A DNA stretch of 32,366 nucleotides. Source: DATAQC01 sp039649175 (GTDB lineage: Bacteria > Actinomycetota > Acidimicrobiia > Acidimicrobiales > AC-14). The stretch is taken from NCBI GenBank assembly GCA_039649175.1, contig JBBWZS010000078.1, forward strand, positions 1-32,366. Direction: 5' to 3'. Under the pieces are notes generated by a model. It was not told the DNA's origin, searched no databases, and saw only the letters and a program-made list of their open reading frames with translations. The first letter of the stretch is position 1; every line of letters begins with the position of its first letter. Positions 6,790-15,032 of this stretch are shown piece by piece. Both the position numbers and the translations under genes were made by a program.

Positions 6790-7967
6790 CTCCCCGGTTG
6801 CCACTGCAGGAAGACGAGGGTGGCGTCGTCGGCCAGCTCGGAGCCACGGTGAGTGCGGAGGTCTCGCGCCAGGCGGCGGAGGAGCTCGGGGGCCACCAGG
6901 CCGGCGCCGATGTACTGCTCCACCGCGCTGCGCAGGTTGTCGATGCCGTACTGGGGCCCCCCGGTGGGGTGGGCCTCGGTGACGCCGTCGGAGTAGAAGA
7001 GCAACTGGTCCCCGGGCTGGAGCTGGCAGTCGCCCACCTCGGTGATGTCGATCCCCAGGCCGAAGGGCAGGCAGGGGGCGCACGGCAGCTCGGCCACCAC
7101 CTTGGTGCCCCGGATGAGAAGGGGCAGGGGGTGGCCGGCGTTGACCCAGCGGAGGCGTCCGGTGCCCACGTCGAGCTGGGCGATGTGGCCGGTCACGAAC
7201 TCCTCGCCGTCGAAGCGCTCGGTCAGGGCGTCGTCGATCAGGCCGGCCATCACCGTCAGCTCCAGGCGGCGGCGTCGTCCGAAGCGGAAGGCCCCGAGGG
7301 CCAGGGTGCTGGCCAGGGTGGAGCTGATGCCGTGGCCCATGGCGTCGAGGATGGCGAAGTCCAAGATGTCGCCGTTGAGGGAGAAGTCGAAGGCGTCGCC
7401 GGCCACCAGGTAGGCCGGTTCGAGCAGGCCGGCGATCGACAGGTCGGGTGAGGTGAAACCGAGGGGCGGCAGGAGCATGTCCCACTGCATCTCGGCGGCC
7501 AGGTTCATGGGTCGCAGCCGCCGCCGTAGCTCGATGAGGTCGGTGTAGCGCCCCGCCGAGTGGATGAGGTGGCCCACCAGCAGGCCCAGGTCGGCGGCCA
7601 GGCTGAGCAGCTCCTCGTCGATGGCGGCAAAGCCCAGTTCCAGCACACCGAGACGCTCGGCCCGCTCGCGCACCGGCACCCAGACCCGCCAGCCGTCGTC
7701 GACGGATGCCGACAGCACCTGCTGGGTCTGGAAGGCCTTACCCGCCATAGTCGATTCCACCCGCACACCTTTGGGCGCGTCGGCCATGAGCTCGGTGCCC
7801 AGAGCCACGGGCTGCAGGCTCTCCTGCTCGTAGTCGACGACGTAGAGCACGAGGTGATGGCCACCGCAGTCCTGGAGGGCGGCGGCGATGTCGGCCGCCA
7901 GCAGGTCCGGTGGGGTCAGCGACGCCCTCCGCAGGAGATCACTGACGATCTCGGCTCGCTCGACCAC
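6786..7967 (-). CDS. SpoIIE/RsbU-family PP2C phosphatase with N-terminal GAF-like domain
   Basis: This 393-residue protein has a GAF-like sensor region (about 20-135) and a C-terminal PPM phosphatase domain (about 165-390). Metal-binding aspartates are visible in GD191AFD194F, LD208AMGHG and near the end in AD380D381ATLVF. The NAGHPLPLL and DGVTEA motifs are also those of SpoIIE/RsbU. Such enzymes dephosphorylate anti-anti-sigma factors or act in other partner-switching circuits. No STAS or anti-sigma gene is nearby, so the partner is unknown. GTG start 26 nt after the stop of the small Rho-N-like gene; it is translationally coupled to the PLD-like gene downstream. Confidence 0.88.
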   Translation of the reverse strand: MVERAEIVSDLLRRASLTPPDLLAADIAAALQDCGGHHLVLYVVDYEQESLQPVALGTELMADAPKGVRVESTMAGKAFQTQQVLSASVDDGWRVWVPVRERAERLGVLELGFAAIDEELLSLAADLGLLVGHLIHSAGRYTDLIELRRRLRPMNLAAEMQWDMLLPPLGFTSPDLSIAGLLEPAYLVAGDAFDFSLNGDILDFAILDAMGHGISSTLASTLALGAFRFGRRRRLELTVMAGLIDDALTERFDGEEFVTGHIAQLDVGTGRLRWVNAGHPLPLLIRGTKVVAELPCAPCLPFGLGIDITEVGDCQLQPGDQLLFYSDGVTEAHPTGGPQYGIDNLRSAVEQYIGAGLVAPELLRRLARDLRTHRGSELADDATLVFLQWQPGR

Positions 7968-7993
7968 GATGGCGCAAGCCTACGCGCCCCTTC

Positions 7994-8323
7994 TCAGGTT
8001 CGTCCCACGGCCTTCTCGAGCTGCGCCTTGGTCATCTTCGAGCGACCGTCGATGCCCTTCTTCTTGGCCTCGGCGTAGAGCTGGGCCTTGGTGCGCCCGC
8101 CCGGCCCCCGGTGGGAGCGGAGGCCGCCACGACGACCGGAGGAGATGTCGTCGGTCGATGTGCGGCTGGCCGTCTTGGCCTCGCCCGTGCGGGCGCGCTC
8201 CTTGTTGACGGTGCGAGCGGCGATCTCGGTGGCCACATCCTCGGAGCGACCCTTGTCCTCGAGTCCCTCCTTGATGTGGGTGTACTGACGCTCACGTTTC
8301 TTGGTCCACGCCTGCTGGGGCAT
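7994..8323 (-). CDS. Small basic protein with Rho-N/SAP-like C-terminus ('plasmid stabilization protein' family)
   Basis: This 109-residue basic protein starts with PQQAWTKKRERQYTHIKEG, contains the conserved AARTVNKERARTGE and DDISSGRRGGLRSH blocks, and ends with a helix-extended-helix (about residues 75-107: GRTKAQLYAEAKKKGI, SKMTKAQLEKAV) like the Rho N-terminal fold. This architecture is widespread in actinobacteria and usually annotated as a plasmid stabilization or DUF7218 protein, without evidence of plasmid function. It may bind nucleic acid; no function is proven. ATG start, first in the run with the phosphatase and PLD-like genes, downstream of a hairpin that probably ends the hem operon. 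Confidence 0.8.
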   Translation of the reverse strand: MPQQAWTKKRERQYTHIKEGLEDKGRSEDVATEIAARTVNKERARTGEAKTASRTSTDDISSGRRGGLRSHRGPGGRTKAQLYAEAKKKGIDGRSKMTKAQLEKAVGRT

Positions 8324-8343
8324 CGTGGCTCCCCTCTCTCGTC

Positions 8344-8387
8344 CTGGTCAGATTTTAGGTCCCCCTGGGGGCCTCAGACCTGACCAG
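8344..8387 (-). terminator. Compound hairpin after hemL, probable terminator of the hem operon
   Basis: Outer arms CTGGTCAG and CTGACCAG (8 bp, perfect) enclose inner arms AGGTCCCC and GGGGGCCT (one wobble pair) with a 2-nt loop. It begins 16 nt after the hemL stop. There is no long U tract, as is common in GC-rich actinobacteria. Confidence 0.6.
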
Positions 8388-8402
8388 AACCGGCCTCGGC
8401 GC

Positions 8403-9671
8403 TCAGGCCCGGCCGGCGGCGACGGCGCGGGCGGCGGCTGCCGCCAGGTCGGCGGTGCGCTCCAGGTCGTCCTTGGAATGGGCCAGGCTGGGGAACAGGG
8501 TCTCGAAGGGGCTGGGGGCCAGGGCCACGTTGCGGTCGAGCATCTGGTGGAAGAAGGCGGCGTAGGTGGCGCCGTCGGCCGCCTTGGACTCGTCGTAGTC
8601 GGTGGGGGCGGCGTCGGCGAAGAACAGCCCCATGAGGGTTCCGACGACCGGCACCGCCACCGCCAGGCCCGCCTCGGTGATGACGTCGGTGAGCCAGCCG
8701 CCCAGCTGGGCCGCCCGCCCGGCCAGCCGGGTGTAGCACCCGTCGTCGAGGGCGTCGAGCACGGCCAGCCCGGCGGCGGTCGCGAGGGGGTTCCCGGCAA
8801 GGGTGCCGGCCTGGTAGACGGGACCGTCGGGGGCGAGCACGTCCATCACGTCGGCCCGACCACCCAGGGCGGCCAGGGGCAGGCCTCCGCCGACGACCTT
8901 GCCCAGGCAGGTGAGGTCGGGGGTGACCCCGAACACGTCCTGGGCCCCGCCGGGGCCGAGACGGAAGCCGGTGATGACCTCGTCGAACACCAGCAGCGCC
9001 CCGGCCCGGTCACAGGCGGCCCGCAGGCCCTCGAGGAAGCCGGGGGCGGGCGCCACCAGGCCCATGTTGGCGGCCACCGGCTCGACCACCACGGCGGCGA
9101 CGTCGTCGCCCACCTCGGGCACCTGGTTGTAGGGCACGACCAAGGTGTCGGCCACCGCCGCCGGGGGCACACCGGCCGAGCCGGGAAGCCCGAGGGTGGC
9201 GATGCCGCTGCCGCCGGCGGCGAGCAGGGTGTCGGCGTGGCCGTGGTAGCAGCCGGCGAAGACCACGATGCGGTCGCGGCCGGTGAAGCCCCGCGCCACC
9301 CGCACCGCGGTCATGGCCGCCTCGGTGCCGCTGGAGACCAGCCGCACCCGCTGGCACGACGGCACCCGGGCCCTGATGGCCTCGGCCAGCAGCACCTCGG
9401 CCTCGGTGGGGGCGCCGAACGACGTGCCGGCGGCGGCGGCGCGCCGCACCGCCTCCACCACCGCCGGGTGGGCGTGGCCGAGGATCGACGCCCCCCACGA
9501 CTGCACGTAGTCGGTGTAGCGCCGCCCCTCCACGTCCCACACGTAGGCACCCTCGGCCCGGGCCACAAAGTAGGGGTTGCCCCCGACCCGGGTGAACGCC
9601 CGCACCGGCGAGTCCACCCCCCCGGGGATCACGTTCCGGGCCCGGGCGAACAGCTCGGCATTGGTCGTCAT
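8403..9671 (-). CDS. hemL: Glutamate-1-semialdehyde 2,1-aminomutase
   Basis: This cytosolic PLP enzyme converts glutamate-1-semialdehyde to 5-aminolevulinate, the second step of the C5 pathway after HemA. The 422-residue length is normal. Visible family features are GGVDSPVRAF at the N-terminus, the SSGTEAAM cofactor loop, HGHAD, the cofactor aspartate D230 in FDEVITGFR, and the Schiff-base lysine K258 in LGKVVGGGLP. The C-terminal FETLFPSLAHSKDDLERT is also characteristic. It is the last gene of the rex-hem operon, 67 nt after hemB, separated by a long inverted repeat, so its expression could differ from that of the upstream genes. Confidence 0.96.
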   Translation of the reverse strand: MTTNAELFARARNVIPGGVDSPVRAFTRVGGNPYFVARAEGAYVWDVEGRRYTDYVQSWGASILGHAHPAVVEAVRRAAAAGTSFGAPTEAEVLLAEAIRARVPSCQRVRLVSSGTEAAMTAVRVARGFTGRDRIVVFAGCYHGHADTLLAAGGSGIATLGLPGSAGVPPAAVADTLVVPYNQVPEVGDDVAAVVVEPVAANMGLVAPAPGFLEGLRAACDRAGALLVFDEVITGFRLGPGGAQDVFGVTPDLTCLGKVVGGGLPLAALGGRADVMDVLAPDGPVYQAGTLAGNPLATAAGLAVLDALDDGCYTRLAGRAAQLGGWLTDVITEAGLAVAVPVVGTLMGLFFADAAPTDYDESKAADGATYAAFFHQMLDRNVALAPSPFETLFPSLAHSKDDLERTADLAAAAARAVAAGRA

Positions 9672-9673
9672 CT

Positions 9674-9723
9674 GTTCTGGTCACGTTTCGGTAGGCCAGG
9701 ACCACCCCAAACGTGACCGGAAC
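9674..9723. promoter_or_regulatory. Inverted repeat between hemB and hemL
   Basis: Arms GTTCTGGTCACGTTT (9674-9688) and AAACGTGACCGGAAC (9709-9723) are complementary at 14 of 15 positions with a 20-nt spacer. The left arm ends 3 nt from the hemL start codon, so the structure could mask ribosome access, act as an operator, or terminate part of the transcript. The sequence GTTCTGGTCA also occurs, inverted, in the hairpin on the other side of hemL. Confidence 0.55.
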
Positions 9724-9738
9724 GAGGGGAGGGGGTCT

Positions 9739-10722
9739 TCAACCGAGCCCGGCTTCCGCGAGGGCCCGGGCGAAGTAGGTGAGGATCACGTCGGCGCCGG
9801 CCCGCTTGACGGCGCTGATGTGCTCGAGGGCCACGGCGGGGCCGTCGATCCAGCCCCGCTCGGCGGCGGCGGCGACCATGGAGTACTCGCCCGACACGTG
9901 GTAGGCGGCGACGGGCACGTCGGTGCGCCGGCGGACGGCGGCGATCACGTCCAGGTAGGCCAGGGCCGGTTTCACCATGACCATGTCGGCGCCCTCGGCC
10001 ACGTCGAGGGCCACCTCGGCCAGGGCCTCCCGGCGGTTGGCGCTGTCGGCCTGATAGGCCCGGCGGTCGCCACCGCCGGCGATGGTGACGTCGACGGCGT
10101 CACGGAACGGGCCGTACAGAGCCGAGGCGAACTTGGCCGCGTAGGCGAGGATGGCCGTGTCGGTGTGGCCGGCGCCGTCGAGGGCGGCACGGATGGCTGC
10201 CACCTGGCCGTCCATCATCCCCGACGGCGCCACCACGCCGGCCCCGGCGGCCGCCTGGGCCACCGCCACCAGGGCGTAACGCTCGAGGGTGGCGTCGTTG
10301 TCGACGCTGCCGTCGCCGGCCAGGATGCCGCAGTGGCCGTGGACGGTGTACTCGTCGAGACACAGGTCGGCCATGACCACCAGCGAGTCACCGACGTCGT
10401 CGCGCAGGTCGGCCAGCGCCAGCTGCACGATGCCGTCGGGGTCCCAGGCCCCCGAGCCCTCGGCGTCGCGCCGCTCGGGGACGCCGAACAGGATGACCCC
10501 GGGAATGCCCAGGTCGGCGAGGGCCAGCACCTCCTTGCGCAGCGACTGGCGCGTGTGCTGGACGACACCGGGCATCGATGCCACCGGCTCCGGTTCGCGG
10601 ATGCCCTCCCGCACGAACAGGGGAGCCACCAGGTCGTCGGCCGACAGCCGGGTCTCCGCCACCAGGCGCCGCAAGGCGGGCGTGCGCCGCAACCTGCGCA
10701 TGCGCCGTGCCGGGTAGCCCAT
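9739..10722 (-). CDS. hemB: Delta-aminolevulinic acid dehydratase (porphobilinogen synthase)
   Basis: It condenses two 5-aminolevulinates to porphobilinogen. The 327-residue protein has both active-site lysines, K197 in AAKFASALYGPFRDA and Schiff-base K251 in VMVKPALAYLD. The metal-site segment reads C121-L-D123-x7-C131 (LCLDEYTVHGHCG): one of the three zinc cysteines of the E. coli enzyme is Asp, a mixed form common in actinobacteria. ATG 10722 is chosen because it is the only in-frame start giving the normal N-terminus (RRLRRTPALRRLV); the frame extends further upstream only as a shadow in hemD. It begins 11 nt after the cobA/hemD stop. Confidence 0.95.
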   Translation of the reverse strand: MGYPARRMRRLRRTPALRRLVAETRLSADDLVAPLFVREGIREPEPVASMPGVVQHTRQSLRKEVLALADLGIPGVILFGVPERRDAEGSGAWDPDGIVQLALADLRDDVGDSLVVMADLCLDEYTVHGHCGILAGDGSVDNDATLERYALVAVAQAAAGAGVVAPSGMMDGQVAAIRAALDGAGHTDTAILAYAAKFASALYGPFRDAVDVTIAGGGDRRAYQADSANRREALAEVALDVAEGADMVMVKPALAYLDVIAAVRRRTDVPVAAYHVSGEYSMVAAAAERGWIDGPAVALEHISAVKRAGADVILTYFARALAEAGLG

Positions 10723-10733
10723 GGACGTCGATG

Positions 10734-12191
10734 CTAGGACTGAAAGCAGCCGGCCAGGGCCTCGACCAGCGAGTCGACGGAAGCCTCCTCGGCCACGGCC
10801 GACACGTCCACCCCACGCTCGCGAGCCCGGTCGGCGGTGACGGGACCGATGCAGGCCACGACCGGGGGCACCGCCGGGAGCCCGGCGGTGTCGAGGTAGT
10901 TGTCGACCGTCGATGCCGAGGTGAAGGCAATGGCGTCGGCTGCTCCCGCTGCGGCCAGCGCCTCGGCGTCGGGCGTGGTGGGCAGGGTGCGATAGGCCTC
11001 CACCGCGTCGACCAGCCACTCCTTGGCTGTCAGGCCGTCCTCCAGGGCGGGACGGGCGGCGGCGGCCTGGGGCAGCAGCACCCGCCCGGCCGGGCAACGG
11101 CCGGCCATCGGAAAGGCGTCGGCCAGGGCCTCGGCCACCGCCCTCCCGGGGACGAGGTCGGCCGCCACGCCATGGGTGGCCAGCGCAGCTGCGGTCGCCG
11201 TCCCCACCGCCGCCACGCGGGTCTCACCCAGGGCCCGGGCGTCGGCCAGGTGGGCGAAGAGGGCATCGACGGCGTTGGCCGAGGTGAAGGCCACCCAGTC
11301 GTAGTCGCGCACGCGGGCGGCGGCGGCGGCCAGCGCCTCCCCCCCGTCGGCCGGTGCGGCGATCTCGATGGTCGGGAGCGACACGATCTCCGCGCCCGCC
11401 CGGCGCAGGGCGTCGACCAGGCCCGACGACTGGGCCCGGGCCCGGGTGACCACGACCCGGCGACCGAACAGGGGCCGCTTCTCGAACCAGCCCAGTTCGA
11501 GGGCGGCCACTGCGCCGATCACCAACGTCACCGGCGGCTGCAGCTCCACCCCTGCCAGGTCGGCGAGGGTGGTGCGCAGTGTGCGCTGGTCGGGCCGGGT
11601 CCCCCAGCGCACCGCCGCCACCGGCGTGGTCCCGGGCAGCCCTCCGGCCATGAGGCGGCGGGCGATCTCGCCCCGGTGGGCCACACCCATGAGCACCACC
11701 ACGGTGCCCCCGGCGCGGGCCAGGCTCTCCCAGTGCACGGGGTCGTCGGGGCGGTGGCGGCTGTGACCGGTGACCACGGTGAACGACGTGGACAGGCCCC
11801 GGTGGGTGACGGGGATGCCGGCGTAGGCGGGAACGGCGACGGCCGACGTCACCCCCGGGACCACCTCGAAGTCCACACCGGCGGCCAGCAGCGCCTCCAC
11901 CTCCTCACCCCCACGGCCGAACACGAAGGGGTCGCCGCCTTTGAGGCGCACCACGGCCAGCCCGGCGCGGGCCCGGTCCACGAGGAGGACGTTGATGTCC
12001 TCCTGCTCGACAGGGCCGCCGGGGGACTTGCCCACGTCGATCCGCTCGGCGCCGGCCGGCGCCAGGTCGAGCAACGACCGCTCGGCCAGGCGGTCGTGCA
12101 CGACGACGTCGGCCCGGGCCAGCACCTCGGCGCCCCGCACCGTCAGCAACCCTGGGTCACCGGGCCCGGCGCCGACCAGCCAGACGGTCAT
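10734..12191 (-). CDS. cobA-hemD: Uroporphyrinogen-III C-methyltransferase / uroporphyrinogen-III synthase fusion
   Basis: This bifunctional protein of 485 residues has a CobA/SumT methyltransferase (about 1-235) followed by HemD (about 243-485). The methyltransferase shows VGAGPGDPGLLT, the VRLKGGDPFVFGRGGEE SAM-binding block, and VVPGVTSAVAVPAYAGIPVTHR. The HemD half shows VVVTRARAQSSGLVDALR and ends with weakly conserved ADAIAFTSAS and VACIGPVTADRARE, as is usual for this family. Together they cyclise hydroxymethylbilane to uroporphyrinogen III and methylate it to precorrin-2. ATG overlaps the hemC stop (ATGA). The fusion is known in actinobacteria and Firmicutes. The precorrin-2 branch fits the upstream dehydrogenase gene. 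Confidence 0.94.
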   Translation of the reverse strand: MTVWLVGAGPGDPGLLTVRGAEVLARADVVVHDRLAERSLLDLAPAGAERIDVGKSPGGPVEQEDINVLLVDRARAGLAVVRLKGGDPFVFGRGGEEVEALLAAGVDFEVVPGVTSAVAVPAYAGIPVTHRGLSTSFTVVTGHSRHRPDDPVHWESLARAGGTVVVLMGVAHRGEIARRLMAGGLPGTTPVAAVRWGTRPDQRTLRTTLADLAGVELQPPVTLVIGAVAALELGWFEKRPLFGRRVVVTRARAQSSGLVDALRRAGAEIVSLPTIEIAAPADGGEALAAAAARVRDYDWVAFTSANAVDALFAHLADARALGETRVAAVGTATAAALATHGVAADLVPGRAVAEALADAFPMAGRCPAGRVLLPQAAAARPALEDGLTAKEWLVDAVEAYRTLPTTPDAEALAAAGAADAIAFTSASTVDNYLDTAGLPAVPPVVACIGPVTADRARERGVDVSAVAEEASVDSLVEALAGCFQS

Positions 12192-13108
12192 TCGTCCCGG
12201 GGGAAGGCGGCGACGGTGGGGGCGGCGTCGTCGAGGATCTGGGCGGCCCCCGCCCGCTCGAGCAGGGCCCGACCGAGGTCCCGGCCGACGGCACCGGGGT
12301 CGTCGCCGTCGGCCCGGTCGCGGAACAGGATGCGGCCGTCGCCCGACGCCACCAGGGCGTCGAGGTGCACCCTCCCGTCGTCGTCGACGGTGGCGAACGC
12401 GCCCACGGGCCGGTCGCACCCACCGCCCAGCTCGGCCAGGAAGGCACGCTCGGCGTCGACGGCCCGTCGGGTGGGCCGGTGTTCGATCGGCGCCAGCAGG
12501 GACCGCACCCGCTCGTCGCCGACCCGGCACTCCACGGCCAGGGCCCCCTGGGCCACCTGGGGCAGCATGACCGACGGGTCGAGGACCTCGGCCACCGCCG
12601 CGGTGCGGCCCAGACGCCGGAGGGCGGCGTAGGCCACCACGATGGCGTCGAAGCGGCCCGCGGCGGCGAGGCGCGTCTCGATGTTGCCCCGCAGGCCCCC
12701 GAAGGTGAGGTCGGGGCGCAGCCACGACAACTGGGCCCGCCGGCGCACCGATCCGGTCCCCACCCGTCCTCCGACGGGGAGAGTGTCGAGGGTGGAGCCC
12801 ACGAGGGCGTCGCGCGGGTCCTCCCGCTCGGGCACGGCGGCGATGACCAGGCCGTCGGTGGGAGTGGAACGGAGGTCCTTGGCCGAGTGGACGGCGATGT
12901 CGGCCCTGTCGTCGAGCACCGCCGCCTGCACCTCGGTGACGAACGCCCCCTGGCCCCCCAGCTCCCACAAGGGGATCTCGGGACGGCGGTCGGCCGTCGT
13001 CTCGACCAGGACGAAGTCGATGTCGACACCGAGGAGCGCGGCGACGTGGTCGGTCTGGGTCCGGGCCAGGGTGCTCCGCCGCGTCGCCGCACGCAGCGCC
13101 CGTGTCAT
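12188..13108 (-). CDS. hemC: Hydroxymethylbilane synthase (porphobilinogen deaminase)
   Basis: It polymerises four porphobilinogens into hydroxymethylbilane. The 306-residue protein has the substrate-binding DIAVHSAKDL motif, GSVRRRAQL, LRGNIETRL, and the cysteine that carries the dipyrromethane cofactor in ELGGGCDRPVGAFA. The length and order are normal. The start ATG lies 2 nt after the hemA stop. The usual GGKG of the N-terminal region is GGQG here. It is the third enzyme gene of the rex-led operon. Confidence 0.95.
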   Translation of the reverse strand: MTRALRAATRRSTLARTQTDHVAALLGVDIDFVLVETTADRRPEIPLWELGGQGAFVTEVQAAVLDDRADIAVHSAKDLRSTPTDGLVIAAVPEREDPRDALVGSTLDTLPVGGRVGTGSVRRRAQLSWLRPDLTFGGLRGNIETRLAAAGRFDAIVVAYAALRRLGRTAAVAEVLDPSVMLPQVAQGALAVECRVGDERVRSLLAPIEHRPTRRAVDAERAFLAELGGGCDRPVGAFATVDDDGRVHLDALVASGDGRILFRDRADGDDPGAVGRDLGRALLERAGAAQILDDAAPTVAAFPRDE

Positions 13109-13110
13109 GC

Positions 13111-14421
13111 CTACAGGTCGAACAGGTCGCGAAGTGCGCCGGACAGTCGCTCGCCCTTGGGCGTTCCGGCCGCGTCCTTGAGACGCACGGTGGGCTCGTG
13201 CAACAGCTTGGCCATCATGGCGCGGGTGAGCGACTCGACGGCCTCGGCCTGACGGGCGTCGAGGCCGGCCAGGCGGCCCCGGTGGCGCTCGATCTCGCCG
13301 ACCCGCACCGCCTCGGCCTGGTGACGCAGGGCGGTGACAGTGGGCACCACCTCGCGGGCGGCCAGATCAGCGGTGTAGCGGGAGAGCTCGTCGGCCACCA
13401 GACCACGGACCCGCACGACCTCCTGGCGGCGCTTGTCGAGTCCGGCATCGACGAAGGCCCGCAGGTCGGCGAGGTCGAGCAGGGTGACACCCGGCAGGTC
13501 ACCGACGGCGGGGTCGACGTTTCGGGGCATGCCCAGGTCGATCACGAGGAGGGGCCGGTCGGGACGGCGTTCGTGCAGGGCCAGGTCGGCCTCTTCCAGC
13601 ACGACCCCGGGGGCCCCCGCCGACGACAGGAGGAGGTCGGCCTCGGCCAGGACCGACGGCAGCTCGGCCAGGGGCACCGACCGCCCCCCCGCCCGTTCGG
13701 CCAGGGCGGCGGCCTTCTCCCAGGTGCGGTTGACCACCACCAGGTCGCCCACGCCGGTGAGTGCCGACACCATGCCCTCGCCCATCTCGCCGGCGCCCAG
13801 CACGATGACCCGGCGATCGGCGAGAGGACGAAGCACCCCGCTCAGAGGGCCACTCGGGCCCAGTGCCCCGCTCAGAGGGCCGCTCGGGCCCAGCCGCTCG
13901 CCCGCCATGGCCACCGCGGCGTGGGCCAGGGACGTGATCCCCCGACCGATGGCGGTCTCGGTGCGGGCCCGCTTGCCCACCTCCAGGGCGTGACGGAACA
14001 GTGCCGACAGCCGGGGGCCGGCGGCACCCTCGAGCCTGGCCCGGTCCCAGGCGTCGCGCACCTGGCCGAGGATCTGGCTCTCACCCACCACCAGGGAGTC
14101 GAGGCCGGCAGCCACACTGAACAGGTGGGCGGCGGCGGTCTCGTCGGTGTAGGTGTAGAGGTGGTCGCTGAACTCCTCGGGCGCCACGTGGGCCAGCTCC
14201 GACAAGAAGTTGCGCACGTCCTGGGCAGCGCCATGGAAGCGCTCGGCGACCACGTAGACCTCGACCCGGTGGCAGGTCGACAGGACCACGGCCTCGCTCA
14301 CGAACTCCCGGGCCGACAGGTCGCCGAGCGCCTTGGTGAGACGGGGCTCGCCGACGGTCATCCGCTCGAGCAGATCGATGGGGACGGAGCGGTGGCTCAA
14401 ACCTATGACGACGACAGACAC
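13111..14421 (-). CDS. hemA: Glutamyl-tRNA reductase, with a 20-residue repeat insert
   Basis: It reduces glutamyl-tRNA to glutamate-1-semialdehyde with NADPH, the first committed C5 step. The 436-residue protein has catalytic C50 in LSTCHRVEVY (the usual Asn after Cys is His), the GESQILGQVRDA block, and the NADPH loop VIVLGAGEMG (205-214). The C-terminal dimerisation region ends with LSGALRDLFDL. Between the catalytic and NADPH domains, residues about 178-197 form two copies of GPSGPLSG[AV]L; this stretch is encoded by two tandem 30-bp copies of a repeat found elsewhere in the window. The GTG start overlaps the upstream gene by 19 nt. HemA is a common regulatory point and is directly downstream of rex here. 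Confidence 0.95.
   Translation of the reverse strand: MSVVVIGLSHRSVPIDLLERMTVGEPRLTKALGDLSAREFVSEAVVLSTCHRVEVYVVAERFHGAAQDVRNFLSELAHVAPEEFSDHLYTYTDETAAAHLFSVAAGLDSLVVGESQILGQVRDAWDRARLEGAAGPRLSALFRHALEVGKRARTETAIGRGITSLAHAAVAMAGERLGPSGPLSGALGPSGPLSGVLRPLADRRVIVLGAGEMGEGMVSALTGVGDLVVVNRTWEKAAALAERAGGRSVPLAELPSVLAEADLLLSSAGAPGVVLEEADLALHERRPDRPLLVIDLGMPRNVDPAVGDLPGVTLLDLADLRAFVDAGLDKRRQEVVRVRGLVADELSRYTADLAAREVVPTVTALRHQAEAVRVGEIERHRGRLAGLDARQAEAVESLTRAMMAKLLHEPTVRLKDAAGTPKGERLSGALRDLFDL
13836..13895 (+). repeat. Tandem pair of the dispersed GC repeat inside hemA
   Basis: Two 30-bp units (13836-13865 and 13866-13895) differ at only a few positions. Each contains CCCCGCTCAGAGGGCC followed by a CTCGGGCCC end. 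The 30-bp period keeps the hemA frame and is translated as a duplicated decapeptide. Confidence 0.85.
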
Positions 14422-15032
14422 GTCTCCAGGCGCTTTCTCGCGGACTCCAGGTCACCGGTGCGGATCAGATCGAGCATGTCCGAGTCCAGCGCTTTCTGCC
14501 AGTCGAGCTGTGACGGGCTGCGCCCCTCGGCCTTGACCGCGGCCCGCTGGTCGGCCACCAGGTCGAGCAGGACCTCGTACTCGGGGCCGATCTGGGCCTC
14601 CAACCGCTCGCGCAGCCACCGGGCCACGGCCGGGCTGCGACCCCCGGTGGACACAGTCACCACCAGCGTCCCCCGGCGCACGACGGAGGGGAGGGTGAAC
14701 GAGCAGTTGTCGGGGTCGTCGGCGCCGCACACCCACACGCCGGCCTCCTCGCAGTCGAGGTACACGGCCCGGTTGACCTCCGACGAGTCGGTGGCGGAGA
14801 TGACGAGGCGCTGGCCGTCGACGTCGCCCCGGCGGTAGGGCCGCTGGTCGACGGCGACCTCGGGCCAACCGCGGATCTCTTCGTCGACGACAGGTGAGAC
14901 GACGCGGACGGTTGCGTCACAGGCCAGGAGGCCCTCGACCTTGCGGGCCGCCACCGTGCCGCCACCCACGACCAGACAGGGCCGACCGGCCACCAGCAGG
15001 TTGACGGGGTAGGCGGTGTCGAGGTCGACCAT
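14403..15032 (-). CDS. Precorrin-2 dehydrogenase (siroheme synthase N-terminal type)
   Basis: This 209-residue NAD-dependent enzyme oxidises precorrin-2 to sirohydrochlorin, using the product of the CobA half of the downstream fusion. It has the N-terminal PVNLLVAGRPCLVVGGGTVAARKVEGLL Rossmann start, ISATDSSEVNRAV, VNNCSFTLPSVV-like residues read here as DNCSFTLPSVVRRG, and VSTGGRSPAVARWLRERLE, all typical of the SirC/Met8/CysG-N family. The ATG overlaps the rex stop (TGATG), so it is translationally coupled to rex. A longer open frame upstream is a shadow of rex. Whether it also has ferrochelatase activity cannot be told. Its presence between rex and hemA differs from the simple rex-hemACD order of Streptomyces. 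Confidence 0.9.
   Translation of the reverse strand: MVDLDTAYPVNLLVAGRPCLVVGGGTVAARKVEGLLACDATVRVVSPVVDEEIRGWPEVAVDQRPYRRGDVDGQRLVISATDSSEVNRAVYLDCEEAGVWVCGADDPDNCSFTLPSVVRRGTLVVTVSTGGRSPAVARWLRERLEAQIGPEYEVLLDLVADQRAAVKAEGRSPSQLDWQKALDSDMLDLIRTGDLESARKRLETCLSSS

Noticed and set aside
5488..7485. Longer minus-strand frame extending the PLD-like protein by more than 200 residues
   Set aside because: The extension overlaps the SpoIIE-type phosphatase, which is clearly real in another frame, and the extension is Arg/Pro/His-rich. ATG 6789 gives a normal protein with ATGA coupling.
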